A stretch of DNA of 14,331 bases, from the NCBI GenBank assembly GCA_900544675.1, contig UQVZ01000061.1, positions 1-14,331 on the forward strand, given 5' to 3'. Below are positions 8,401 through 14,328 of this stretch, in pieces. The stretch comes from an uncultured Bacteroides sp. (GTDB taxonomy: Bacteria; Bacteroidota; Bacteroidia; Bacteroidales; Bacteroidaceae). Numbering within the stretch: the stretch's first letter is position 1; each line of letters begins with the position of its first letter. The position numbers and the translations under genes are program-made. The notes under the pieces were generated by a model, which worked only from the letters and a program-made list of their open reading frames with translations, did no database searches and had not been told where the DNA came from.

Positions 8401-9632
8401 TGTGCCGGAGCTTCGGTCGTATAATGCTCGAACCGGCGTTGCCCTGCCCGTCGCAGATTCAATCCAGCTTCTACCGTTCCTATCCATAAAGTCCCGTTCT
8501 CTTCTTCCAGAACCGCATTGACCAGATTACCCGAAATACTACCCGGGTCTTCAGGAGAATACAAATCGTTCTGTATCTGCAGACGCGAGATAAACATCTT
8601 GTTCAGCCCGCCTACCTCCGTTCCTATCCACAACATATCATCGTCTGCCAGCAGACAATTGATAAAATTGCAGTTCAAGCCTGAGACATTTCCGCTCAGC
8701 TCCGATTGCAAGACACGGGTAAAATTATCACTCACCGCATTATACAGGTTCAGCCCCTTCAGTGTCCCAATTGCCAATATCCCGTCGGGAGTCAGATTGA
8801 TATCTGTCACATAGCTCTGCGACAACGAATTAGGGTCATGTTCATTAAAAAAATAAGATTTCAGAATACCCGTCCGTACATTATAACGGAACAGTCCCAT
8901 ATTGGTACCAACCCACAAATCATCCTGCCAAGGGAAAAGACACAACATCACTGTATTGGGCGGCAAAGATACCCCCGAAAATACCGGGAGCGGTTTCTGA
9001 GGTGTATTCACGCTTTCCTTAATCAACGACAACGTGCCCAAATAATCGAACCAGATATAACCGTCTGCTTCACAAAATGCCAGACTGCGGTTGTACAAGT
9101 AAAGCTCGCATATCCGCATAATCCGTTCCACTTTCCCGTCGGGTGAGAAAAAGATTTTATATAGCGCATCATCCGCCCCCAGCCATATATTCCCCGAAGT
9201 AGAACAATACACAAACGAAGCCGAATGAAACATCTCGACGGAAAACTTATCGCCCAAAGTCTGAGGCTCGACCAGCTTCAAGCTCGCTACGTCAAGGATG
9301 TCTAACCCTTGCTCGCCTGCCATCCAGATGCGTCCGAAACGGTCTTCGCAAAACTTCACAATCACGTTGTTCTTCAGCCGAGTCCCTTCCGAAAAAGTGC
9401 TGAAAGTAAGAAACTCATAGCCGTCATAACGGGTCACACCGTCGCCCCCTGTAGATATCCACAAAAAGCCACGACTATCCTTCATCACGTCTTCCACATA
9501 ATTCTTGGGGAGACCTTCGTCCATCGTCAAGTGTGTAAACAAGTAATTATCCCCTCTGTTTTGAGAATAGGCAGAGAGTGTATACATCCATGCGCATACC
9601 AGCGCAAACAATAACCAAAAATGTTTTTCCAT
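5454..9632 (-). CDS. Hybrid two-component system sensor/regulator (HTCS)
   Basis: A 1392-residue one-protein signalling system in the inner membrane. In order: a signal or anchor segment (1-24); a periplasmic sensor of about fourteen regulator-propeller repeats (about 30-690; recurring GxLWIGT-type strands); a Y_Y_Y domain (about 735-792, YSYRLKGFDDNW); a transmembrane helix (about 798-817); a coiled coil (about 820-885); a HisKA domain with phospho-accepting His896 in TNITHEFRTPLT; an ATPase domain with N-box NLISNALKF (1008-1016), NDTGKGIP (1043-1050) and GTGIGLYL (1077-1084); a receiver domain with acidic pocket Glu1146/Asp1147, phospho-acceptor Asp1189 (SDLMMPVMDG) and Lys1241; and an AraC-type helix-turn-helix domain (about 1290-1392). 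All key residues are intact. It would sense a periplasmic oligosaccharide and activate the two flanking GH43 genes. The resemblance and GH43 neighbours recall arabinan-responsive HTCS loci such as that of B. thetaiotaomicron; ligand assignment is inference. Confidence 0.95.
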   Translation of the reverse strand: MEKHFWLLFALVCAWMYTLSAYSQNRGDNYLFTHLTMDEGLPKNYVEDVMKDSRGFLWISTGGDGVTRYDGYEFLTFSTFSEGTRLKNNVIVKFCEDRFGRIWMAGEQGLDILDVASLKLVEPQTLGDKFSVEMFHSASFVYCSTSGNIWLGADDALYKIFFSPDGKVERIMRICELYLYNRSLAFCEADGYIWFDYLGTLSLIKESVNTPQKPLPVFSGVSLPPNTVMLCLFPWQDDLWVGTNMGLFRYNVRTGILKSYFFNEHDPNSLSQSYVTDINLTPDGILAIGTLKGLNLYNAVSDNFTRVLQSELSGNVSGLNCNFINCLLADDDMLWIGTEVGGLNKMFISRLQIQNDLYSPEDPGSISGNLVNAVLEEENGTLWIGTVEAGLNLRRAGQRRFEHYTTEAPAHLSHNSVSALASDGKGRIYVGTWGGGFGWVNGSNLADKTFHPILSDGIPGLSRAFVSVLLYDSVNDLLWIGTNREILVYNSATGQVSDPFRGKRRGNVYGSLGGCVTPDGSLWMGVTSGLYQINLHTYGKDSLEYRLYDYKLDDPSERLPERITSICPSKDGCVWIATTNGNGFYRAEEKNGEWSFKAFTTEDGLINNNVIGVWEDKDGYVWLTTNNGLSCFNPKEGIFQNYTKHDGLLSNQFYWNAIGGSKDGKVYVGSTQGFSEIRFVPRAESDQSFPLAFTGILCFDRNLPFVDNQVKIHEREKRLTICFSSLDYNPSALACYSYRLKGFDDNWITLPANQHTVSYTNLRPGKYVFELQYASDGKRFISPVQTLSIEVTPYFYKTVWFKVLVILLVLIVIYGRFRSLKHQQKLLHTMVEERTRKLEEQKKLLSDQTEELSHQNKLLKESNEKITSQKNKILEMSRKVEELTFDKLTFFTNITHEFRTPLTLIIGPIERALKLSYNPQVIEQLHLVERNSKYLLSLINQLLDFRKVEEGQVKIVSNYGNIRSFIEEFMPSFMDYAQARGIDLRCYVRLQNPFMMFAEDILRKILTNLISNALKFTPKGGNVSVYVASLSTAQGEQLFIGVNDTGKGIPQEDIDRIFNRFYQADNQNQASVSGQSGTGIGLYLCRKLVTLLSGSIKAKNKPAGGSVFRVLVPIVRGENKQTITEKTEEIHPELLRNSKLTMLVVEDNKDMRDYTRSILREYYNVLEASDGEEALRVLKDYPVDFIISDLMMPVMDGVELLHRVRSDFSISHIPFLMLTAKTSDEARLESYKMGVDAYLLKPFDENMLLARIASILENRKRFQQRFSIEMNVDALEIPEENSGDKKFLEKAIKIVKEHYKNPDFEVSDFITEIGISKSLLNKKMQTLTGQSAGQFIRNYRLNLAHELLLKNKVSRAMNISEIAYAVGFNDPKYFTRCFTKHFNVTPSSLMEG

Positions 9633-9667
9633 CAGTATTTACTTCCTTTATTGCCTGTCTTTACCAA

Positions 9668-9696
9668 CAAAGATACGGATTTATTTTAGGAGTAAA
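9668..9696 (-). promoter_or_regulatory. Candidate promoter of the HTCS gene
   Basis: On the minus strand TATCTTTG (9668-9675) is a perfect TAnnTTTG -7 box. A TTTA (9693-9696), 17 nt further upstream, may serve as a poor -33 box. The leader would be about 30 nt and includes AAAGGAAG shortly before the ATG at 9632. No TCCAC repeat is found at this promoter, which suggests the HTCS is made constitutively at low level rather than autoregulated. Confidence 0.5.
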
Positions 9697-9875
9697 GTCC
9701 CCATATAAAAAGATATCAATAAAAAAAAACAAATATCCGCTAAAAAACAGACAAATATCCCCTTCATGTCGTTATTTCCCTGCAATAACATCCGAAACCA
9801 GCTTTATCGCCTACGATATAAATTCATTCGAGATACAACCATAAATCAATCAAAACGAATGACGAAAGACAAAAG

Positions 9876-9903
9876 TCCACCAAAGAGAAAAAAATATCCA
9901 CCT
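9876..9903 (+). promoter_or_regulatory. Candidate HTCS operator: two TCCACC repeats 21 bp apart
   Basis: TCCACC occurs at 9876-9881 and 9897-9902, exactly 21 bp apart, in the same orientation, and both are upstream of the -7 box of the divergent GH43 gene. This matches the TCCACTT pair at the other GH43 promoter in sequence, spacing, orientation and position. The proximal copy is about 19 bp before the -7 box here and 11 bp there. The remaining part of the 344-bp HTCS-GH43 gap (9697-9875) shows only A-rich sequence and no further element that I can support. Confidence 0.5.
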
Positions 9904-9930
9904 TGATAAGAGCCAACTTTTCTATTTTTG
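9902..9930 (+). promoter_or_regulatory. Candidate promoter of the second GH43 gene
   Basis: TATTTTTG (9923-9930) is a perfect -7 box, identical to that of the other GH43 gene. The -33 position holds CTTG (9902-9905), 17 nt upstream, which is weak. A poor -33 box with an activator site directly upstream is what a regulated promoter would show. The leader to ATG 9977 is about 40 nt and has AGTAGG next to the start. Confidence 0.55.
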
Positions 9931-9976
9931 TAAACAAATAAGATAAGGAAATTCTGTAAAACTTAAAACTAGTAGG

Positions 9977-10963
9977 ATGAAAAACATGCATTTGACTTTA
10001 CTTTCCATGCTGCTGACTCTTGCCTTATGCGCAAATTGTTTCACAAGTCAGGCAGCCGAAAAAGACACTACCTTCGTGGCATCGGGCAATCCGATTGTCA
10101 GCTACAAATATTTAGGCGACCCTGCCGCCTTGGTACACGACGGCAAAGTCTACATCTATGCCGGACACGACGAATGTCCTGCCCCCGAACAGTATTACCT
10201 TATGAACGAGTGGTGCATCCTTTCTACCGAAGACATGCGCACCTTTACCGAGCATGCCTACACGCTGAAAGCCACCGATTTCAAATGGGCAAAAGGCGAA
10301 GCCTGGGCAAGCCAGGTCATTGAGCGTAACGGAAAATTCTACTGGTATGTCACGGTAGAACACGCCACCATCCCCGGCAAGTCCATCGGGGTAGCGGTAG
10401 CCGACTCTCCCCTCGGTCCATTCAAGGACGCACGAGGTTCGGCACTCATCACCAACGACATGACTACCGAATATACCTCTATCCGCTGGGACGATATTGA
10501 CCCTACCGTATTTATCGACGATGACGGGCAAGCCTACCTGTTTTGGGGGAACACCCAGTGCTATTATGCCAAGCTGAAAGAAAACATGACCGAACTGGAT
10601 GGTCCGATTATGCCCATCCAGTTGCCCCGCTATACCGAAGCGCCGTGGATACACAAGCATGGAGACTGGTACTACCTGTCGTTCGCATCCGAGTTTCCCG
10701 AAAAAATCTGCTATGCCATGAGCCGCAACATCAATGGTCCGTGGGAATACAAAGGCATTCTCAACGAGATAGCCGGCAATTCGAACACCAACCATCAGGC
10801 CATTATCGATTTTAAAGGCAAATCGTATTTCATCTATCACAACGGAAGCATCAATACCGACGGATGCGGTTTCCGCCGCGCGCTCTGCATTGACCGTCTT
10901 TATTACAACGAAGACGGAACCATCCAACGTATCCAGATGACAACCGAAGGCATCTGCAAATAA
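9977..10963 (+). CDS. GH43 glycosidase, likely alpha-L-arabinofuranosidase or beta-xylosidase
   Basis: A 328-residue secreted glycosidase. Residues 1-26 are a signal peptide, probably cleaved after SQA; two cysteines (18, 21) are not in a proper lipobox. The GH43 triad is Asp48 (LGDPAALVHDG), Asp175 (DDIDPTVF) and Glu221 (YTEAPWI), with conserved His273 (NHQAI). WAKGEAWASQVIERNGKFYWY and GVAVADSPLGPFKDARG are typical of the family. It differs clearly from the first GH43 of this window: it has no FDYCCRG block and belongs to another subfamily. An exo-acting debranching or chain-end enzyme that follows endo-arabinanase would fit the context, but substrate cannot be read from sequence. It is transcribed divergently from the HTCS with a putative HTCS operator upstream, and appears monocistronic, followed by a strong hairpin 42 bp after the stop. 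Confidence 0.87.
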   Translation: MKNMHLTLLSMLLTLALCANCFTSQAAEKDTTFVASGNPIVSYKYLGDPAALVHDGKVYIYAGHDECPAPEQYYLMNEWCILSTEDMRTFTEHAYTLKATDFKWAKGEAWASQVIERNGKFYWYVTVEHATIPGKSIGVAVADSPLGPFKDARGSALITNDMTTEYTSIRWDDIDPTVFIDDDGQAYLFWGNTQCYYAKLKENMTELDGPIMPIQLPRYTEAPWIHKHGDWYYLSFASEFPEKICYAMSRNINGPWEYKGILNEIAGNSNTNHQAIIDFKGKSYFIYHNGSINTDGCGFRRALCIDRLYYNEDGTIQRIQMTTEGICK

Positions 10964-11004
10964 GGCTTTTCATTAATTTTCTAAATAGGTTACTAAAACA
11001 CAAA

Positions 11005-11037
11005 TCCATGAATGCGTCGCGACGACGCGTTCATGGA
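11005..11037. repeat. 15-bp stem hairpin downstream of the second GH43
   Basis: TCCATGAATGCGTCG (11005-11019) pairs with CGACGCGTTCATGGA (11023-11037) around a 3-nt loop. One position is a U:G pair in RNA and all others are Watson-Crick. It begins 42 bp after the GH43 stop. A T5 run follows only after 7 nt (11044-11048), so it is not a textbook intrinsic terminator. It may act as a terminator or 3'-end stabiliser for the GH43 mRNA, or be a dispersed palindromic (REP-like) element. Confidence 0.55.
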
Positions 11038-11076
11038 AAACTATTTTTCTACCCGAACCGGTCAGGCACTATACAT

Positions 11077-11134
11077 AAAAAAACCGACCGCAAACCCAAC
11101 AAGCTTTTTAAAGCCCGCCATAGGTTCCGGCCGG
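11077..11134 (-). terminator. Possible terminator of the DUF3467 transcript
   Basis: On the minus strand a T7 run (11077-11083) directly follows GGTCGG (11084-11089), which can pair with CCGGCC (11129-11134) through six base pairs including one wobble. The loop is long (about 39 nt). CCGGCC is itself part of a 10-bp palindrome, TCCGGCCGGA (11126-11135). It lies 28-85 bp after the stop codon. Position and T-run support termination; the long loop makes it uncertain. Confidence 0.35.
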
Positions 11135-11161
11135 AGTTATACTAGTTCTAAGTGCACCACA

Positions 11162-11494
11162 TTAAGCTTCCCCCTTGAAGTCGCTCAACGGAGGAACAAA
11201 AGTCTTGTTGCCGTTCCGCTGCTGTTCCGGCATCTGGATAGGACCGAAGTTCTTTTCATATTTCACAATATTGTCTTGCAAGGCGAACAGCAACCGCTTG
11301 GCATTTTCAGGAGTCATTACGATGCGCGATTGCACTCCCGCTTTCGGCAGTCCCGGCATAATGCGTACGAAGTCGAGTATAAACTCGGAAGTGGAATGCG
11401 TAATGATTGCCAAGTTGGCATACGTGCCTTGAGCCACTTCATCTTTCAATTCAATCTGCAATTGTTCCGGGTTGTTATTATTTTCGTTTTCCAT
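11162..11494 (-). CDS. DUF3467 family protein
   Basis: A 110-residue soluble protein, the usual length for DUF3467 (roughly 100-118). It has an acidic, asparagine-rich start (MENENNNNPEQ), then the family core: LKDEVAQGTYANLAIITHSTSEFILDFVRIMPG and GVQSRIVMTPENAKRLLFALQDNI. The C-terminal tail is polar and ends FKGEA. There is no signal peptide or membrane helix, so it is cytoplasmic. The conserved TYANLAI...S..EF.LDF...MPG pattern is distinctive enough for the family call. The biochemical function of the family is not known to me. It stands alone on the minus strand between the GH43 gene and the S41 peptidase gene, with 397 bp to the latter, so an operon is unlikely. Confidence 0.85.
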   Translation of the reverse strand: MENENNNNPEQLQIELKDEVAQGTYANLAIITHSTSEFILDFVRIMPGLPKAGVQSRIVMTPENAKRLLFALQDNIVKYEKNFGPIQMPEQQRNGNKTFVPPLSDFKGEA

Positions 11495-11543
11495 GGTCTG
11501 TTTTACTATTTGATGATATATTAACTGATTTATTTTAACCCCA

Positions 11544-11551
11544 CAAAAATA
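11544..11551 (-). promoter_or_regulatory. Candidate -7 box for DUF3467
   Basis: On the minus strand TATTTTTG (11544-11551) matches TAnnTTTG, 49 bp upstream of the ATG at 11494. No TTTG is found at the -33 distance, so this is a partial promoter call in an A/T-rich stretch. Confidence 0.35.
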
Positions 11552-11754
11552 GAAAACTTTTCTCTATTTTTCATCTTTTCTTGTACAAAAATTTAATGAT
11601 TTTGCCCATTTAGCCATTTAGGCAATACAACTCACAATTATCAATGAATATATATACTTCATCGGCACATGCTATATATCTTCGTTTGGGGAATAAGTAA
11701 CTAAGAGTCTGTATCAAGATTAAGCCAATAAGCCACCAAGAAGGCATGACAAAA

Positions 11755-11883
11755 TTTCACCACGAATTACACAGATTAAATAAACAATTAAGGACGAAGA
11801 ACTTTTAAATGAAGAATCTCTTCGTTATCAGCTATTAATTTTTAAGTATTAATTTAATCAATCTGTGCAATCCGTGATGAAAA
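11755..11883. repeat. MITE-like imperfect inverted-repeat element
   Basis: The left arm (about 11755-11777) contains CACGAATTACACAGATT and the right arm (about 11860-11883) contains AATCTGTGCAATCCGTG. They are complementary over about 22 positions with three mismatches. A second inner pair, ACGAAGA (11794-11800) and TCTTCGT (11819-11825), nests inside, so the whole 129-bp unit can fold as one long hairpin with internal loops. It has no ORF of note and ends 8 bp before the S41 peptidase stop codon. Terminal CACGGATTACACAGATT-type arms are familiar to me from dispersed repeats in many bacterial genomes. The rest of the 11495-11754 gap shows nothing further. Confidence 0.5.
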
Positions 11884-11891
11884 ACAAATTC

Positions 11892-13589
11892 TCACTTTAC
11901 CGCTTTTACCGGAGCTGAAAGTATCTTACGGTAATCGGCAGGCGAAGTCAACACCTCGATGGCCTTCTTCAAGTCGTTGTCGTCCTTCAGACGTTGCATG
12001 ACAGCTCCCCGCTGAAAGAAATAACGGGTGGCGATTTCTTCAGCCAGCTGCTCTTTAATGGGTCCGGCAAAATAGTCCAAGTCACGGTCGAGATTATGAT
12101 TTAACTTCTGCTCTAATGCCTTAAACTCTTCGGCAGCACCTTCCATATATCCCTCAAACTCTGCCACTTCCTTCAGGGTCTTCAGCAACTGTTCGCTCTG
12201 ACGGTCGTAGGTGAAATCCGCGTCCTTTACCATTTTCTTGAAAGCGGCATAATCGGCATCGGTTATCTGCAAGGAATCTACAGAAGCCGGAGCGGAATGG
12301 TCCAGACAATACTGAGTAGCATAATCGAAAATCAGGTCTTCGTTTACCAGATAGAAAAGGATATTGGGGAGCTTATCGCCTTTTACCTCGATATCGGGAC
12401 GGATGCCGCCACCGTCGCGCACCTCACGGCCTGCCGCCGTATGGAACACATGAGTCAGGCTGTCGGGAATACGCGCCACCGAACCGTCGGCATTCTTCTT
12501 GGCATAGTCGATGGCTTGAATGCAACGGCCGCTGGGGATGTAATATTTCGACGTAGTCACCTTCAGTGTCCCGTTATAGGGTAACTGGCGGGTAGTCTGC
12601 ACCAACCCCTTGCCATAAGTACGGGCGCCGATAATAACCGCACGGTCGAGGTCCTGCATCGAACCGCTCAGGATTTCGGAAGCCGAAGCGGTATTGCCAT
12701 TGACCAGCACAGCCAGGGGAATGTGGGTATCAATCGGCTCGTTGGTCGTTTTGAAAGAGCCTGCCGCCTGACGAATTTTGCCCTTGGTGACAACTATTTC
12801 TTTTCCTTTAGGCACAAAAAAGTTGACAATCTCCACCGCTTCCTGCAGCGAGCCTCCGCCATTGTCGCGCAAGTCGAATATCAATGCCTTGGCGCCTTTA
12901 TCCTTCAGCTCGATGAATGCCTTCTTCACATCCTTAGAGCAATTGTCGGTAAAGCTGCTGAGAGCCAGATAGCCGATGCTGTCGTGCACCATGCCGTAAT
13001 AGGGCACAGGATTATTGCGGATGTTGCGACGGGTAATCTTAAACTCGAGCACAGTGCTGTCGTTCTTCAACGGGCGCAACACTTTCAGGACAAACGAAGT
13101 GCCCGGCTCGCCACGCAACGCCTCGCTCACTTTCGACGAGAACTCCTGGGGCTTCATGTCGCCACGCACCATATTTTTTCCTCCTACCGAAAGGATGACA
13201 TCGCCTGCCTTCACGCCCGCCTCGGCTGCCGGCATACCTTCGACCGGCTCTATGATGGCAATACGGTCTTTCTTTTCGTAATAACGGATAACGGCGCCGA
13301 TACCTCCGTATTTACCGGTTATCATTTCCTTGAGGCTGCTCACCTCTTCTTCGGGATAATACTCGGTATAAGGGTCGGTCAGGGCCAGCATGCCGTTCAC
13401 CCCGTTTTGGATGACTTTCTCGGCTTCGAGCGTATCGACATAGAACAAATCGAGTTCCTTGAAAATGGCATTAAAAATATCCAGATTCTTTGCTATCTGG
13501 AAATTGCGGTCGTCTTCCTGCTTGAAACTGGAAAAGCCCAGCCCTATCAGCAAGACCAGCGCACCTATAAGTGTCCGTTTTATATGCAT
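11892..13589 (-). CDS. S41 family C-terminal processing peptidase (Ctp/Prc-like)
   Basis: A 565-residue periplasmic serine protease. An N-terminal hydrophobic segment (5-22) serves as signal peptide or anchor, without a lipobox cysteine. The S41 N-terminal region has the family block LTDPYTEYYPEEE (70-82). A PDZ domain follows at about 88-175 (GGIGAVI, GMPAAEAGVKAGDVILSV), then the protease domain at about 200-405 with FDLRDNGGG (238-246). The Ser-Lys dyad is Ser302 in NTASASEI and Lys327 in YGKGLVQ, with Gln331 completing the triad; the +25/+29 spacing equals that of Tsp and CtpB. A helical C-terminal extension of about 150 residues is usual for Bacteroidota S41 proteins. Such enzymes trim or degrade periplasmic proteins from their C-termini; the substrate here is unknown. 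It is monocistronic, followed at once by the inverted-repeat element. Confidence 0.92.
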   Translation of the reverse strand: MHIKRTLIGALVLLIGLGFSSFKQEDDRNFQIAKNLDIFNAIFKELDLFYVDTLEAEKVIQNGVNGMLALTDPYTEYYPEEEVSSLKEMITGKYGGIGAVIRYYEKKDRIAIIEPVEGMPAAEAGVKAGDVILSVGGKNMVRGDMKPQEFSSKVSEALRGEPGTSFVLKVLRPLKNDSTVLEFKITRRNIRNNPVPYYGMVHDSIGYLALSSFTDNCSKDVKKAFIELKDKGAKALIFDLRDNGGGSLQEAVEIVNFFVPKGKEIVVTKGKIRQAAGSFKTTNEPIDTHIPLAVLVNGNTASASEILSGSMQDLDRAVIIGARTYGKGLVQTTRQLPYNGTLKVTTSKYYIPSGRCIQAIDYAKKNADGSVARIPDSLTHVFHTAAGREVRDGGGIRPDIEVKGDKLPNILFYLVNEDLIFDYATQYCLDHSAPASVDSLQITDADYAAFKKMVKDADFTYDRQSEQLLKTLKEVAEFEGYMEGAAEEFKALEQKLNHNLDRDLDYFAGPIKEQLAEEIATRYFFQRGAVMQRLKDDNDLKKAIEVLTSPADYRKILSAPVKAVK

Positions 13590-13614
13590 AACTTTACTGA
13601 ATGATTATGAGGTG

Positions 13615-13622
13615 CAAAGAAA
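13615..13622 (-). promoter_or_regulatory. Candidate -7 box of the S41 peptidase gene
   Basis: On the minus strand TTTCTTTG (13615-13622), followed by CACC, resembles TAnnTTTG with one mismatch, 26 bp before the ATG at 13589. I find no good -33 box at the right distance; the GC hairpin at 13636-13658 occupies that place. Confidence 0.3.
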
Positions 13623-13635
13623 CACATTATTCTGT

Positions 13636-13658
13636 TTGGGGGGACAGAACGCCCCCAA
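13636..13658. repeat. G/C-run hairpin upstream of the S41 peptidase
   Basis: TTGGGGG (13636-13642) and CCCCCAA (13652-13658) form a perfect 7-bp stem with a 9-nt loop, in an otherwise A/T-rich gap. On the plus strand it is followed by a T-rich tract but not by a clean T-run. It could be a terminator for unseen transcription on either strand, or a structure covering the peptidase promoter. Confidence 0.4.
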
Positions 13659-13691
13659 TATTTAACTTTATTTTTTGATGCGGGAAACCGA

Positions 13692-13747
13692 TGTCATCCG
13701 GTTAAGCCGTTCCCTTTCGGCGAACGAAAGGATGACAAGGGCTTTTT
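13692..13747 (+). terminator. Stem-loop followed by a T-run, no gene upstream
   Basis: TGTCATCC (13692-13699) pairs with GGATGACA (13730-13737), and inside it CCTTTCG (13713-13719) can pair with CGAAAGG (13725-13731), competing for two bases. AAGGGC and a T5 run (to 13747) follow, giving the shape of an intrinsic terminator on the plus strand. No plus-strand coding gene lies within 2.6 kb upstream, so it would end either a small RNA or antisense transcription from the peptidase gene. The role is inferred only from shape. Confidence 0.35.
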
Positions 13748-13753
13748 ATACAC

Positions 13754-13859
13754 CTTCATTTTACGTCCTCCATACGCAGGACGTACGTCCCCGGTATGGA
13801 AAACGTATATCCCCCGATTGGAGGACGTACGTTTTCCGTATGGAGGACGTAAAATGAAG
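13754..13859. repeat. Nested palindromic element with ACGTCC/GGACGT units
   Basis: A perfect 23-bp inverted repeat flanks this 106-bp element: the left arm is 13754-13776 (starts CTTCATTTTACG) and the right arm 13837-13859 (ends CGTAAAATGAAG). Inside are a 12-bp palindrome GGACGTACGTCC (13779-13790), a second inverted pair GGAAAACGTA (13798-13807) with TACGTTTTCC (13828-13837), and repeated TATGGA(A/G)(A/G)ACGTA units at 13795-13807 and 13839-13851. The unit structure looks like an array of one small palindrome that has been duplicated and inverted, as in dispersed intergenic repeat families. I see no coding potential beyond chance frames. Confidence 0.65.
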
Positions 13860-14085
13860 ATAGTTGAAAACAGTTTATCAACCGCTTGAAAACATTCAGA
13901 CACAGGAAACAGACAAGAATTTTATCAGCGCACATCAAGCGAATCATCGGTGCGGAACGGGCTAATGCCGTATGTAACGTGAACTTCCACCGCACGCAGA
14001 CGCGTTAAAATCATCGGGAACGAGTTCAAGGATAGAGTAAAATCGAGGAATTTTCGCCACTTTGCAATATTTTTTTAGCAAAGTT

Positions 14086-14117
14086 GTTGCATAATTCAAA
14101 ATAACCTCGTACCTTTG
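14086..14117 (+). promoter_or_regulatory. Promoter of the tRNA-Asn pair
   Basis: GTTG (14086-14089), a 20-nt spacer and TACCTTTG (14110-14117) form a strong Bacteroidota promoter. Transcription would begin about 15 nt before the first tRNA. A 7-bp inverted repeat, ACTTTGC (14059-14065) with GCAAAGT (14078-14084), abuts the -33 box. The rest of the 13860-14058 gap shows nothing that I can name. Confidence 0.7.
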
Positions 14118-14138
14118 CCACGCAATTAAGGAAAACAC

Positions 14139-14212
14139 TCTTCAGTAGCTCAGTCGGTTAGAGCATCTGACTGTTAATCAGAGGGTCGTTGGTTCAAGTC
14201 CAACCTGAAGAG
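14139..14212 (+). tRNA. tRNA-Asn (anticodon GTT), first copy
   Basis: The full cloverleaf can be drawn: acceptor stem TCTTCAG/CTGAAGA, D stem GCTC/GAGC, anticodon stem TCTGA/TCAGA with loop CTGTTAA giving anticodon GTT, variable loop GGGTC, T stem GTTGG/CCAAC with loop TTCAAGT, and discriminator G. It is 74 nt and the 3' CCA is not encoded (CAA follows the discriminator), so it is added afterwards. GTT reads both asparagine codons. Confidence 0.97.
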
Positions 14213-14254
14213 CAAGACAAATAAAAGACACAATTTAGAGAAGACAACATTCAT

Positions 14255-14328
14255 TCTTCAGTAGCTCAGTCGGTTAGAGCATCTGACTGTTAATCAGAGG
14301 GTCGTTGGTTCAAGTCCAACCTGAAGAG
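14255..14328 (+). tRNA. tRNA-Asn (anticodon GTT), second identical copy
   Basis: It is identical to the first copy over all 74 nt, again without an encoded CCA, and lies 42 nt downstream. The spacer has no promoter of the TAnnTTTG form, so both are probably made from one precursor. The window ends three bases after it, so further copies may follow. Confidence 0.97.

Noticed and set aside
5997..9146. Many plus-strand ORFs of 60-200 codons opposite the HTCS gene
   Set aside because: They are antisense shadows of a full-length protein whose domains and catalytic residues are intact, and none resembles a known family.
9633..9976. Invertible promoter between the HTCS and the second GH43
   Set aside because: I found no pair of inverted repeats flanking the promoters in this gap that would allow site-specific inversion.
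10027..10040. Cysteines 18 and 21 in the second GH43 signal peptide as a lipidation site
   Set aside because: LALC and CANC lack the small residue required directly before the cysteine; a cleavage after SQA is more likely.
13675..13995. ORFs of 60-79 codons on both strands with repeated YVLHTxDVRP-like peptides
   Set aside because: They are translations of the nested palindrome, occur on both strands, and have no start context; the signal is in the DNA repeat and not in a protein.
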